A stretch of 57,694 nucleotides of DNA from Nocardioides sp. IC4_145 (lineage in GTDB: Bacteria > Actinomycetota > Actinomycetes > Propionibacteriales > Nocardioidaceae), in NCBI RefSeq assembly GCF_011250565.1, contig NZ_JAANMS010000030.1:1-57694 (forward strand), read 5' to 3'. A program made the translations under genes and the position numbers. The notes below the pieces were generated by a model that made no database searches, had not been told where the DNA came from, and saw only the letters and a list, made by a program, of their open reading frames with translations. The stretch's first letter is position 1. Every line of letters begins with the position of its first letter. This document shows, piece after piece, positions 1-8,140 of the stretch.

Positions 1-2
1 TG

Positions 3-623
3 CCCGGCGCCGAGGACGCGACGTACGACGCCGTGCTGGTCGGACCGGGCGGCCGCTCCCCGAAGCCGGTGTGGACGCCCCCGCTCGCCCAGGTCGGACC
101 CGGCGAGGGCCCCACGCTGGTGCCGACCAGCCGGGACGGCTCGCTGCGCTTCGGGCTGGAGCGGGCCGACGACGGCACGCTGCGGCTGGTCCGCACGGTG
201 GTCGCCGAGCCGCTGCCGCGCCTGGTGTCGGTCACCTCGACCCCGACCGGCGACGCGGTCGAGCTGCACGTGGCCGGCGCGGCCGGCAGCGAGCTGCACC
301 TGCGCGCCGGCGGCCCGGAGGGCGAGGTCGTCACGACCGTGCCGATCCTCCAGGGGCGGGCCCGGCTGCACCGCGACGACGTGCCGCTCGACCGCGGCCG
401 CAGGCTCGCCGTGACCGCCGGCACCGCCGCCGCGGCCCGACCGGTCGCCCGCGACGGCAACGACCTGCGGGAGGCGAACCCGGCCACGCTGCTGCCGCAC
501 CTCTACCTCGACGACGCCGACCGGCCGCTGTGGCGGCTGGTGTGGACGCCCGACCGGACGCTCGGCGTGCGGGTGCCGCCGCGCGACACCGACCACCAGG
601 CCCAGCAGGAGGACGACTCGTGA
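3..623 (+). CDS. Unknown protein, 3' part only (5' end outside window)
   Basis: The reading frame is open from base 3, so the gene begins upstream of the window; about 206 residues are visible and the frame closes at TGA 621-623. I do not recognise the family. The visible part alternates short charged and hydrophobic stretches typical of beta-rich domains and ends in an acidic, Gln-rich tail (QAQQEDDS). There is no membrane segment or signal sequence in what can be seen. Its TGA overlaps the GTG of the next gene (GT4-Stealth), so the two are translationally coupled and probably act in the same surface-polysaccharide pathway. It may be the C-terminal accessory domain of another glycosyltransferase; that is inference from context only. 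Confidence 0.6.
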   Translation, partial: PGAEDATYDAVLVGPGGRSPKPVWTPPLAQVGPGEGPTLVPTSRDGSLRFGLERADDGTLRLVRTVVAEPLPRLVSVTSTPTGDAVELHVAGAAGSELHLRAGGPEGEVVTTVPILQGRARLHRDDVPLDRGRRLAVTAGTAAAARPVARDGNDLREANPATLLPHLYLDDADRPLWRLVWTPDRTLGVRVPPRDTDHQAQQEDDS

Positions 624-3319
624 GGATCGCCTGGCTCGTCCTCAACCTCGACGGCATGGGCGGCACGTCGCGGTCGGCCATCACCCAGGCCAACGCGATG
701 GCGCCGGACCACGACGTGACGCTGGTGAGCGTCACGCGCAGCGCGGACCGGCCGCACTACGACGTCGACGACCGGGTGGACGTCCGCTACCTCGTCGACG
801 TCCGCGAGGACCGCGACCCGGCCGTCTCCCCCGTCCCCGGCGTCCCGCCGCGGGTCGCGCAGGGCCTCGCCGGTCGGGAGTCGGTGCTGGTGCCGGCCCG
901 CTGGGACGGCCAGTTCTCCGCGCTGACCGACGTGGCGATGGAGGCCGCGCTGCCGGCGCTCGACGTCGACGTCCTGGTCACCGTCACGCCCGCGCTGCTG
1001 GCGTCGGCCGTCCAGCTGCTGCCCGACGCGGTGACGGTCGTCCACCAGGAGCACCGCTCGTCCTCCGACCGCACCTCCGGCCTCGAGCCGCTGCTGACCT
1101 ACGCGCCCCGCGCCGACGTGGTCGCGCTGCTGACCCCGACGGTCGAGACCTGGCTGCGCGAGCGGCTCGGCGACGTCGCGCCCGAGACCGTCGTCGTCCC
1201 CAACCCGTTGCCGATCGGCTTCGTCCCGCGCTCCCGGCTGGACCGCAAGGTGATCACCGCCGCGGGCCGGCTGGTGCAGGAGAAGCAGTTCCCGAAGCTG
1301 GTCGCGGCCTTCGGCCAGGTGGCCGATCGCCTGCCCGGCTGGCGGCTGCGGATCTGCGGCGAGGGCCCGCAGCGCGCGGAGATCATGCGCCAGGTGCGCA
1401 AGGACGGGCTGTGGGACCGGGTCGAGCTGCCCGGGGCCGTGCCGGACATGCGCGGCGAGTGGGCGAAGGCCTCGATCAGCGCGCTGACCTCGCGCGCCGA
1501 GGGCTTCCCGCTCGTCGTCCAGGAGGCGATGGCCGCCGGCGTGCCGGTCGCGAGCTTCGACTGCGCCTCCGGCCCGCGCGAGATCATCGAGCACGAGGTC
1601 TCCGGCCTGCTCGTCGGCCCGGAGTCGGTCGCCGGCATGGCCGCCGCGCTGCTCCGCCTGGCCACCGACGACGACCTGCGCCAGCGGCTGGGCGAGGGCG
1701 CCCACCGCGCCGCCCGGCAGTACGACGCGCAGGCGCTCGCCGAGCGCTGGCTCGGGATCTTCGCCGACGCCCGTGCGCGCCGGGCCGGCCGCGGCCGGCT
1801 GGAGTCCCGCGCGCTCGCCACGCCGCCGCGCCGCCCACGGCCGGTCGTGACCGACCCGGCCGAGGTCTCCGGCGTGACGCCCCTGGAGGCGCGCCGCACC
1901 GCGCTGCGGCTGGCCGTCGAGGCGGCCCGCGCCGCCAGCGACGCCTGGTTCGTCGTGCCGCGCGACGGGGCCACCCCGCCGACCGTGGTGGTGCCGATGT
2001 CGGCCCGTCGCGACGTCCTCGACCACCTCGCCGCCGCCGGCGTCCCGGCGTACCTCTCCCTGCGCGACCCGGCCCAGCACGGCTGGCACGAGCGGCGCGG
2101 ACCCGTCGGCGACCTCGCCCGCGACCTGCGCCGCGGGATGACCACCTCCGTCGCGCTCGAGCCGTGGCCGGCCGATCCCGGCACCGGGCGGCCGGGGCTG
2201 CTCGCGCACGACGGCGGCGTGGAGGTGCAGTTCTGGGAGTCGACGGTCGACGGCGACCTGGTCGCCCCGCGCCGCAACCGCTGGGTGCAGCTCGTCCCGC
2301 CGGGCACCGACCTCGTCGACCACGAGGTCGAGGGCGTGCCGGTGCGGACGCTGGCGCTGATGGCCGAGCCGACCTTCGACGAGGTCCGCTTCCCCGTCGA
2401 CGTCGTCTACACCTGGGTCGACGGCGACGACCCGGTCTGGAACGACGCCCGCGCCGCGCGGCTCGCGCAGGTCACCGGCACGGCCACCACCCGCGAGGCC
2501 AGCGGGCGGGCCCGCTTCGTGCCGCGCGACGAGCTGAAGCACTCCATGCGCAGCGTGCACCTCTTCGCGCCGTGGGTGCGCCACATCCACCTCGTCACGG
2601 CCGGTCAGCGGCCCGACTGGCTCGCCGACCACCCGCAGGTCACCGTCGTCGACCACCGCGAGATCCTGCCGGCCGACGCGCTGCCGACGTTCAGCTCGCA
2701 CGCGATCGAGACCGGCCTGCACCGCATCCCGGGGCTGAGCGAGCAGTGGGTCTACTTCAACGACGACGTGTTCCTCGGCCGGCCCGTGCGGCCCGAGCAG
2801 CTGTTCGCGCCGGCCGGGCAGAACGCCGTCTTCCTCTCCACCACGACCGTCGGGCCGGACGACGCGCCCGGCGCGCCGGCGTACCTCCGTGCCGCGTGGA
2901 ACAACCGTCGGCTCCTCCGCGACGCCTTCGGCGTCACCACCACCAGCACGCTCGCGCACACGCCGCACCCGCACCGGGTCTCGGTGCTCGCCGAGATCGC
3001 CGACCGGTTCGCCGACGAGGTCGACCGGACCGCCCGCGCGCCGTTCCGCTCCGAGACCGACGTGTCGCTGCTCAGCTCGCTCGCGCAGCACTACGGCCTC
3101 GCGACGGGCACGGCGTACGTCGGGTCGGCGGAGCACGCGTTCGTCAACGTCAGCAACAGCGACGTCGAGTGGCAGCTGCAGCGGCTGCTGGAGCGCGGGC
3201 AGGACTTCTTCTGCCTCGGCGACCACCACGACCACGCGGTGACCGCGGCCCGGCTCGACGCGCTGCTGGCCGACTTCTACGCGGAGTACTACCCCGTCGC
3301 CGCGCCCTGGGAGCGCTAG
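620..3319 (+). CDS. GT4 glycosyltransferase fused to a Stealth-type sugar-phosphate transferase
   Basis: An 899-residue two-part enzyme. Residues about 1-390 are a GT4/GT-B glycosyltransferase: an N-terminal LNLDGMGGTSRSA loop, AAGRLVQEKQFPKL near residue 210 and the donor-site motif EGFPLVVQEAMAAGVPV near residue 293. From residue 594 comes a Stealth protein: CR1 DVVYTWVDGDDPVWN, CR2 RDELKHSMRS followed by HIHLVTAGQ, then QWVYFNDDVFLG and a CR4-like NVSNSDVEWQLQRLL with CLGDHHDH. Stealth enzymes transfer hexose-1-phosphate to make phosphodiester-linked capsule or wall polymers, so this protein could both add a sugar and form the phosphodiester. The GTG start at 620 overlaps the upstream TGA, and the frame before it is out-of-phase low-complexity. 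About 200 residues link the two catalytic parts. The domain calls are firm; the exact sugars are unknown. Confidence 0.88.
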   Translation: MRIAWLVLNLDGMGGTSRSAITQANAMAPDHDVTLVSVTRSADRPHYDVDDRVDVRYLVDVREDRDPAVSPVPGVPPRVAQGLAGRESVLVPARWDGQFSALTDVAMEAALPALDVDVLVTVTPALLASAVQLLPDAVTVVHQEHRSSSDRTSGLEPLLTYAPRADVVALLTPTVETWLRERLGDVAPETVVVPNPLPIGFVPRSRLDRKVITAAGRLVQEKQFPKLVAAFGQVADRLPGWRLRICGEGPQRAEIMRQVRKDGLWDRVELPGAVPDMRGEWAKASISALTSRAEGFPLVVQEAMAAGVPVASFDCASGPREIIEHEVSGLLVGPESVAGMAAALLRLATDDDLRQRLGEGAHRAARQYDAQALAERWLGIFADARARRAGRGRLESRALATPPRRPRPVVTDPAEVSGVTPLEARRTALRLAVEAARAASDAWFVVPRDGATPPTVVVPMSARRDVLDHLAAAGVPAYLSLRDPAQHGWHERRGPVGDLARDLRRGMTTSVALEPWPADPGTGRPGLLAHDGGVEVQFWESTVDGDLVAPRRNRWVQLVPPGTDLVDHEVEGVPVRTLALMAEPTFDEVRFPVDVVYTWVDGDDPVWNDARAARLAQVTGTATTREASGRARFVPRDELKHSMRSVHLFAPWVRHIHLVTAGQRPDWLADHPQVTVVDHREILPADALPTFSSHAIETGLHRIPGLSEQWVYFNDDVFLGRPVRPEQLFAPAGQNAVFLSTTTVGPDDAPGAPAYLRAAWNNRRLLRDAFGVTTTSTLAHTPHPHRVSVLAEIADRFADEVDRTARAPFRSETDVSLLSSLAQHYGLATGTAYVGSAEHAFVNVSNSDVEWQLQRLLERGQDFFCLGDHHDHAVTAARLDALLADFYAEYYPVAAPWER

Positions 3320-3320
3320 C

Positions 3321-3380
3321 CGGTCAGCCCCGCTCAGCCGCGCTCAGCCCCGCTCAGCCCCGCTCAGCCCCGCTCAGCCC
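3321..3380. repeat. Six tandem decamers (CGCTCAGCCC type) at a convergent junction
   Basis: Six consecutive 10-base units close to CGCTCAGCCC run from 3321 to 3380; units 1 and 2 each differ by one base and units 3-6 are identical. The array starts just after the stop of the GT4-Stealth gene and runs into the end of the convergent sulfotransferase gene, whose stop (TCA on this strand at 3374-3376) lies in the last unit. Every unit except the first carries the same TCAG core. It looks like slippage expansion at a gene end. No hairpin is obvious. Confidence 0.9.
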
Positions 3381-4366
3381 TGGGGCGCCTGCAGCGCCTT
3401 CAGCTCGGCGCGCAGCTTCTCGATCCGCTCGTTCTTGGTCGCGAGCCGATCCTTGAGCTGGCGGCGGACGGCGGCGACCTGCGCCTGGGTCTCGTCGGAG
3501 GCCATCGCCGCGGCCTCGTCGTACATCGCGGCGTACTCCGCCTGCAGCCCGGCCAGCTCCGCCACCGCCGCCTCGTCGTGCGGGGAGGTGACCAGGGTGC
3601 CCATCGCGGCCCACGTCCGGTCGGCGAGCGAGCGCAGCGTGGGCGAGACCGTGATGTCGTCCCAGGTCACCTGCGAGCGGTTGAGGCGGACGTCGACGAA
3701 GTCGTCAACCGGGTGCGGACCAGTCAGCGCGCCGGCGTAGGTGACGCCGAGCTGGTCGCCGGCGCGGGTCATCGCGGTGCGCCAGTCGGAGACGAGGTCG
3801 GCGTACGGCACGAACGCCCGACGGTGCGCCCGCGTGGCCTGCTCGGTGAGGAACGCGGCGTTGACCCAGGCGGCGACGTTCGCGGTCTCGCGCTGGCGGC
3901 GGAAGGAGTCCGACTGCGAGGTGAGGTACGCCGTGTCGCGCGAGCGCACGACCTCGGTCGGGTGGCGGAGCATGGTCAGCGTCGACACCTCGACACCGAG
4001 TGCGCCCGCGACCCGCAGCCACAGGTCGTGCACCCAGAACTCCCGCGGGTCCTTGACGACCACCTGCGGCTCGCCGAGCGCGACGACGCCGGCCAGCCAC
4101 TCGAGCAGCTCCGCCTCGGCCTCGGGCGTGACCGCCGCAGCCGCGACCTCGGCCGCGGTCGGCCGGGTGTCGATCGTGCGGACCGGGACCGGGTTGAGCA
4201 GTCGCTTGTGGAACTCCGTCACCCACAGCGGCTCGTAGTAGCCGCGCGGGTTCGACTCGTCGGCCTCGACCTCCGGCTGGGGCACGTGCAGCCCGAGCCG
4301 TTTGAGGGTGCCGGCGACGCTGCTGGTGCCGCTGCGGCCGGAGCCGGTGACGATGACGAGCTTCAC
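3374..4366 (-). CDS. Sulfotransferase-family protein with C-terminal coiled coil
   Basis: A 330-residue P-loop sulfotransferase. The N-terminus MKLVIVTGSGRSGTSS holds the 5'-phosphosulfate loop at residues 8-16, and the downstream LRHPTEVVRSRDTAYL is the 3'-phosphate (PAPS) motif of the family. Members transfer sulfate from PAPS to hydroxyl groups of glycans or lipids. The last 40 or so residues (QVAAVRRQLKDRLATKNERIEKL and on) form a charged heptad-like helix, which may drive oligomerisation. It converges on the GT4-Stealth gene, suggesting that a surface polysaccharide is sulfated, though the acceptor cannot be read from sequence. The stop codon lies inside the decamer array. No signal peptide, so cytoplasmic. 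Confidence 0.8.
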   Translation of the reverse strand: MKLVIVTGSGRSGTSSVAGTLKRLGLHVPQPEVEADESNPRGYYEPLWVTEFHKRLLNPVPVRTIDTRPTAAEVAAAAVTPEAEAELLEWLAGVVALGEPQVVVKDPREFWVHDLWLRVAGALGVEVSTLTMLRHPTEVVRSRDTAYLTSQSDSFRRQRETANVAAWVNAAFLTEQATRAHRRAFVPYADLVSDWRTAMTRAGDQLGVTYAGALTGPHPVDDFVDVRLNRSQVTWDDITVSPTLRSLADRTWAAMGTLVTSPHDEAAVAELAGLQAEYAAMYDEAAAMASDETQAQVAAVRRQLKDRLATKNERIEKLRAELKALQAPQG

Positions 4367-4409
4367 GGGCGCCGAGGCTACGCGACTCTCCGCCCCGCTC
4401 CGGGCTCAG

Positions 4410-4415
4410 TAGGCT
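4410..4415 (+). promoter_or_regulatory. -10 element of a leaderless promoter (TAGGCT)
   Basis: TAGGCT ends 8 bases before the GTG at 4424, the spacing expected if transcription begins at the start codon. No Shine-Dalgarno sequence precedes that GTG. The same TAGGCT stands at the same place before msrB. No convincing -35 is visible. Confidence 0.55.
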
Positions 4416-4423
4416 GCGCGACC

Positions 4424-4774
4424 GTGAGAGCGATGGGTGCCGACTTCCTCCCCGTGGCGCCGGCCGTGGGGTCCGTGCAGCACGAGGGCCGGGCGACGGT
4501 CTGGGCCGAGCGGCCCGACGGGAGCCGGGCGGTGCTGCGCGTGCGGTTCGAGGACGCGTCGGCCGCGGCGGTCGTCCACGAGCTCGACCTGCTGCTCCCC
4601 GTCGAGGAGGCGGCCGGCTCGGACCGCCGGCGGCTGCTGCTCATCGGCTCCCGCGAGCCGGACGTCCGCGCCTACGTCCGCCGCCTGGCCGACCAGGACT
4701 GGCGCGAGGTGGCCCGCGCGGTCCCCGCCGGCGCCGGCTACGCGCTCAGCCTCGTGGAGAGTGCCGCGGGCTGA
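4424..4774 (+). CDS. Small unknown protein, leaderless
   Basis: A 116-residue protein beginning MRAMGADFLPVAP. I do not recognise the family. It is a compact, charged, soluble sequence with two likely beta-hairpin stretches (GRATVWAERPDGSRAVLRVRFED) followed by helices, and no membrane segment or signal. The GTG at 4424 is preferred because a TAGGCT -10 element lies at leaderless distance; an in-frame ATG at 4433 is the alternative. It is divergent from the sulfotransferase (57 bp gap) and converges on the DinB-fold gene, so it is probably a single-gene transcription unit. Confidence 0.65.
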   Translation: MRAMGADFLPVAPAVGSVQHEGRATVWAERPDGSRAVLRVRFEDASAAAVVHELDLLLPVEEAAGSDRRRLLLIGSREPDVRAYVRRLADQDWREVARAVPAGAGYALSLVESAAG

Positions 4775-4789
4775 CCCCCGTCGAACCGG

Positions 4790-5275
4790 TCAGGCCCTCC
4801 GGGCGCGCAGCTGCTCGACGAGGATGTCGCCGTGGCCGGCGTGCCTCGCGAGCTCCGCGACCAGGTGCGCCAGCACGAAGCGCAGGCTCACCGGCCCCTG
4901 GTGCCAGGGGTACTCCTCGTCGAGCTCGTGCTCCGCGGCGATCGTCCGCGAGCGGTCGCACGCGTCGGCGTACCCCGCTCGCACCGACGCGACCGTGTCG
5001 TCGTCGGTGAGCACGAAGCTCTCGTCCACGGTGTCCGGGATGCCCAGCTCGGCGCGCGGGACGCCCGCGACCCGGCTGTGGAACCACACCTGCTCGACGA
5101 ACGTCGCGTGCTTGACCAGCCCCAGCACGGTGGTCAGCGACGGCACCAGGCGCACCCGGGCCTCCTCCTCGGTGAGGTCGTCGAGCAGGCCCGCGACCGC
5201 AGCCCGTTGCCGGTCGACCATCGCCTCGAGCAGCGCCCGTTCGCCGGCGACCGTCGGGCCGCGCTCGGCGGTCAC
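4790..5275 (-). CDS. DinB-fold protein (DUF664-like)
   Basis: A 161-residue four-helix DinB/YfiT-fold protein. The metal-site histidines expected of the fold are visible as VKHATFVEQVWFHSR and ELARHAGHGDILVEQLR; the latter resembles the HxxxH end of metal-dependent thiol S-transferases. In actinobacteria such proteins are often mycothiol-dependent transferases, but substrates cannot be read here. The GTG at 5273-5275 overlaps the TGA of the LigD polymerase gene by 4 bp (GTGA), so it is co-translated after it. Despite the family name it is not the polymerase DinB, which occurs at the far end of this window. Confidence 0.8.
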   Translation of the reverse strand: MTAERGPTVAGERALLEAMVDRQRAAVAGLLDDLTEEEARVRLVPSLTTVLGLVKHATFVEQVWFHSRVAGVPRAELGIPDTVDESFVLTDDDTVASVRAGYADACDRSRTIAAEHELDEEYPWHQGPVSLRFVLAHLVAELARHAGHGDILVEQLRARRA

Positions 5276-6360
5276 CGCGTGTCCTCGACCCGGTTGCCGT
5301 CCTCGTCCCAGTGCGAGGCGACCTTCTTGCTCGGCTGCACGCGCGGCGGCTCGCCGGGCATCTTGGGGTAGTCGGGCGGGAAGTTCAGCTCGCCGCCGGG
5401 CAGCTCCTCCCACAGCCGCAGCAGCGGCTCGAGGGAGCACGCCACCTCGTCCATGTCGGCCCACGGGTCGCCGTCGGCGAGCCGGTCCGGGACGGTGAAG
5501 AGGTTGTACGCGTGCGGGTCGGTGAGCTCGGCGAGCTCCGCCCACGTGACCGGGGTGGAGACCGGCGCGCCGGGGATCGGCCGCAGGGAGTACGCCGAGG
5601 CGATGGTGCGGTCGCGGTTGTTCTGGTTGTAGTCCACGAAGATCCGCTCGCCCCGCTCCTCCTTCCACCACTCGACCGTGACCCCGTCGTCGCGGCGGGC
5701 CAGCTCGCGCCCGAAGCCGATCGCGGCGTGCCGCAGGTCGGTGAACTCCCACCGCGGCTCGATCCGCACGTAGATGTGCACCCCGCGGTTGCCCGACGTC
5801 TTCGGGTAGCCGCGCAGACCGAGCTCCTCGAGCAGCTCCCGGGCGACGCCGGCCACGCGGACGGCGTCGGCGAAGGACGTCCCGGGCTGCGGGTCGAGGT
5901 CGATGCGGAGCTCGTCGGGGTGGTCCACGTCGTGGCGCCGCACCGGCCACGGGTGGAAGGTGAGCGCCCCCATCTGGGCGCACCACACCGGCACCGCGAT
6001 CTCGGTCGGGCAGATCTCCTCGGCGGTCCGGCCGGACGGGAAGGTGATCTCGACGCTCTCGAGGTAGTCGGGCGCGCCCTTGGGCACGCGCTTCTGGTAG
6101 AACGCGTCGGCCTTCTCGCCGGGCCGCCCGGTCGCGAGCTTGATGCCCGGGTGCACGCCGGCGGGCCAGCGCTCGAGCGCGGTGGGCCGGTCGCGCAGCG
6201 CGCGCATCAGCCCGTCGCCGACCGACGCGACGTACTCGGCCACCATCAGCTTGGTGACCTCGGGCGTGCTGTCCGTCGCCGGGTAGATCACCCGGTCCGG
6301 GCTCGTCACCCGGACCTCGCGGTCCCCTGCCACGACCGTCGCCGCCGCTGCCTTCGCCAT
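5272..6360 (-). CDS. ligD: Stand-alone LigD-type primase-polymerase
   Basis: A 362-residue archaeo-eukaryotic-primase-type polymerase, equal to the polymerase domain of LigD in non-homologous end joining. Visible motifs are LRIDLDPQPG (the metal-binding DxD near residue 150), KTSGNRGVHIYV (nucleotide-binding loop), and FVDYNQNNRDRTIASAYSLRP near residue 240, which carries the conserved end-binding and third catalytic-acid region. The ligase and nuclease domains of full LigD are absent, and no ku or ligase gene lies in this window, so the partners must be elsewhere. It probably adds ribonucleotides at DNA ends. It heads a two-gene unit with the DinB-fold gene. The ligD symbol here denotes only the polymerase part. 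Confidence 0.85.
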   Translation of the reverse strand: MAKAAAATVVAGDREVRVTSPDRVIYPATDSTPEVTKLMVAEYVASVGDGLMRALRDRPTALERWPAGVHPGIKLATGRPGEKADAFYQKRVPKGAPDYLESVEITFPSGRTAEEICPTEIAVPVWCAQMGALTFHPWPVRRHDVDHPDELRIDLDPQPGTSFADAVRVAGVARELLEELGLRGYPKTSGNRGVHIYVRIEPRWEFTDLRHAAIGFGRELARRDDGVTVEWWKEERGERIFVDYNQNNRDRTIASAYSLRPIPGAPVSTPVTWAELAELTDPHAYNLFTVPDRLADGDPWADMDEVACSLEPLLRLWEELPGGELNFPPDYPKMPGEPPRVQPSKKVASHWDEDGNRVEDTR

Positions 6361-6378
6361 GGCGACACGCTAGCGGGG

Positions 6379-6849
6379 TCAGCGCCGGGCGGGCGTGACC
6401 TCCGTGAGCGCGGAGCTCGGCTGGAACGTCGGCCGCTTGTCGAGGTCGTCACGCCCCGGCCGGACGAACTCGAAGCTCGCGGTCGTCGCCAGCACCCACT
6501 CCGCCGGCGGCGCGTCGAGGCCGAGCACCTCCTCGGCGACCGAGGAGTACGCCGCCACCAGCCCCTCCGCGCAGGCCAGGTGCGCCGGAGGCAGGTGGAA
6601 GGCGAGCCGGTCGACCTCCGAGCGGGTGCCGACGAACGCCAGCGGACGGCCGAGGCTGGCGCCGCAGACCCCGCAGACGCGGCTGAGCGCGCACTGGGTC
6701 ACCCGCCGCTTGTCCAGCCCGCGGGCCGACAGCACGCTGCCGGCCGGCCGGTCGCCGTACCCGACGTCGGTGCCGGCGGCGAACGGCACCGGCACCCCCA
6801 GCTCGGGGTCGGTCGGCAGCTCGGCGAACTCCCGGGGTGCGGGGTCCAT
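6379..6849 (-). CDS. Cys/His-rich unknown protein, third gene of the desaturase unit
   Basis: A 156-residue protein with no family I can name. Its notable feature is a zinc-ribbon-like cluster: C53, then C59-x2-C62, then H85, H90 and H90-x2-C93. The rest is soluble with no signal or membrane segment. Its ATG (6847-6849) shares a base with the TGA of the fatty-acid desaturase (TGATG), so translation is coupled to it. This position suggests a metal-binding accessory factor for the membrane di-iron desaturase, or simply a passenger gene. A structural zinc site is inferred from spacing only. Confidence 0.7.
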   Translation of the reverse strand: MDPAPREFAELPTDPELGVPVPFAAGTDVGYGDRPAGSVLSARGLDKRRVTQCALSRVCGVCGASLGRPLAFVGTRSEVDRLAFHLPPAHLACAEGLVAAYSSVAEEVLGLDAPPAEWVLATTASFEFVRPGRDDLDKRPTFQPSSALTEVTPARR

Positions 6850-8102
6850 CAGTCGTGGCTCCTCTCCCGGGGCGAGCGGGTCCAGGCACCGAGCTCGGCG
6901 CGGCGCGGTTGGCGCTCGGCGTCGGACTTGCGGCGCCGGTCGCGCGACGGCTCGTTCGCGGTGTCGGAGCGCTCCGGCGGGGCCGGGTCGTTGCTCGTGG
7001 TCCAGCTGTTCGGCACCGAGAGCTTGATGATCGTCCGCAGCGCCTGGCCGTACTGCCGGTGCAGGGGGCCGGTCGTGTACGGGATGTCGTACTTCTCGCA
7101 CAGCGCGCGGACCTTGACCGAGATCTCGGCGTACCGGTTGCTCGGCAGGTCCGGGAAGAGGTGGTGCTCGATCTGGAAGCCCAGGTTGCCGCTCATGATG
7201 TGCAGCAGCGGGCCGCCCTTGAAGTTCGCGGCACCGAGGATCTGGCGCAGGTACCACTCCGAGCGGGTCTCGTCCTCGAGCTCCTCCTCGGTGAAGTGCA
7301 TCGCGCCGTCGGGGAAGTGGCCGCAGAAGATGATCACGTAGGACCACAGGTTGCGGCTGAGGTTGGCGGTCGCGTTGGCGACGGCGACCTGCTTCCACCG
7401 CGGGCCGGACAGCGCCGGGTAGACGACGTAGTCCTTGAGCACCTGGTTGCGGCCCTTGCGGAAGATCTGCTTGAGCTGCCGCTTCATCTCCTTGGGGTCC
7501 TTCTCGCCCTTGCGGATCCGCTCGAGGTCGAGGTCGTGGAGGGCGACGCCCCACTGGAAGAGCGTGGCGAGCATGGCGTTGTAGACCGGCTGGCCCAGGT
7601 AGTACGGGTGCCACTTCTGCTCGCGCGCCATCCGGAGGATGCCGTAGCCGATGTCGTTGTCGTGGCCCAGGACGTTGGTGAACTGGTGGTGGATGTAGTT
7701 GTGCGAGTGCTTCCACTGCTCGGCCGGCTGCGCGGTGTCCCACTCCCAGTTCGAGGAGTGGATCTCGGGGTCGTTCATCCAGTCCCACTGGCCGTGCATG
7801 ACGTTGTGGCCGATCTCCATGTTCTCGAGGATCTTGGCCAGGCCGAGGAAGGTCGCGCCCGCGACGAGAGCGGGCTTCTCCACCTTCGGCGCGAAGCGGC
7901 CGCCCCACGTGCCGGCGAGCATCGTGACCCGGCCGGCGGTCGCGAGGCCGCGCTGGATCTTGATCATCCGGTTGATGTACGCCACGTCGGCGGCGCCGCG
8001 CGAGTCCTCGATCTCCTGCCGGATCGCGTCGAGCTCGCGCCCGATCTGCTCCACCTCTTCCTCGCTGAGGTGGGTGTACTCCTTGACGTCCGCGATGGCC
8101 AC
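6849..8102 (-). CDS. Membrane fatty-acid desaturase, DesA3-like
   Basis: A 417-residue membrane di-iron desaturase. The three histidine boxes are present: H99-x3-H103, a second box around H134 to H138-H139, and Q310-IE-H313-H314. Hydrophobic stretches lie near residues 80-95, 170-190 and 250-262. Mycobacterial DesA3 (Rv3229c) introduces the delta-9 double bond into stearoyl-CoA using electrons from the neighbouring Rv3230c reductase; the same two-gene order occurs here. The start is GTG at 8100-8102, giving MAIADVKEYTHLS, 38 bp after the reductase. The tail after about residue 375 is low-complexity, basic and probably disordered. Chain position and acyl substrate are inferred from the mycobacterial pair. 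Confidence 0.88.
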   Translation of the reverse strand: MAIADVKEYTHLSEEEVEQIGRELDAIRQEIEDSRGAADVAYINRMIKIQRGLATAGRVTMLAGTWGGRFAPKVEKPALVAGATFLGLAKILENMEIGHNVMHGQWDWMNDPEIHSSNWEWDTAQPAEQWKHSHNYIHHQFTNVLGHDNDIGYGILRMAREQKWHPYYLGQPVYNAMLATLFQWGVALHDLDLERIRKGEKDPKEMKRQLKQIFRKGRNQVLKDYVVYPALSGPRWKQVAVANATANLSRNLWSYVIIFCGHFPDGAMHFTEEELEDETRSEWYLRQILGAANFKGGPLLHIMSGNLGFQIEHHLFPDLPSNRYAEISVKVRALCEKYDIPYTTGPLHRQYGQALRTIIKLSVPNSWTTSNDPAPPERSDTANEPSRDRRRKSDAERQPRRAELGAWTRSPRERSHD

Positions 8103-8140
8103 GGGGCCTCCAGTGCTGGTGTCGGTCGTGCGGTGGTGGA

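Noticed and set aside
503..3235. Long antisense open frames, such as 910 residues opposite the GT4-Stealth gene
   Set aside because: In DNA this GC-rich the antisense and third frames rarely meet stop codons; the translations are Arg/Ala/Gly-rich with no family motif.
4790..5275. DinB-fold gene as a DNA polymerase
   Set aside because: Size and metal-site motifs are of the DinB/YfiT fold, not the Y-family polymerase.
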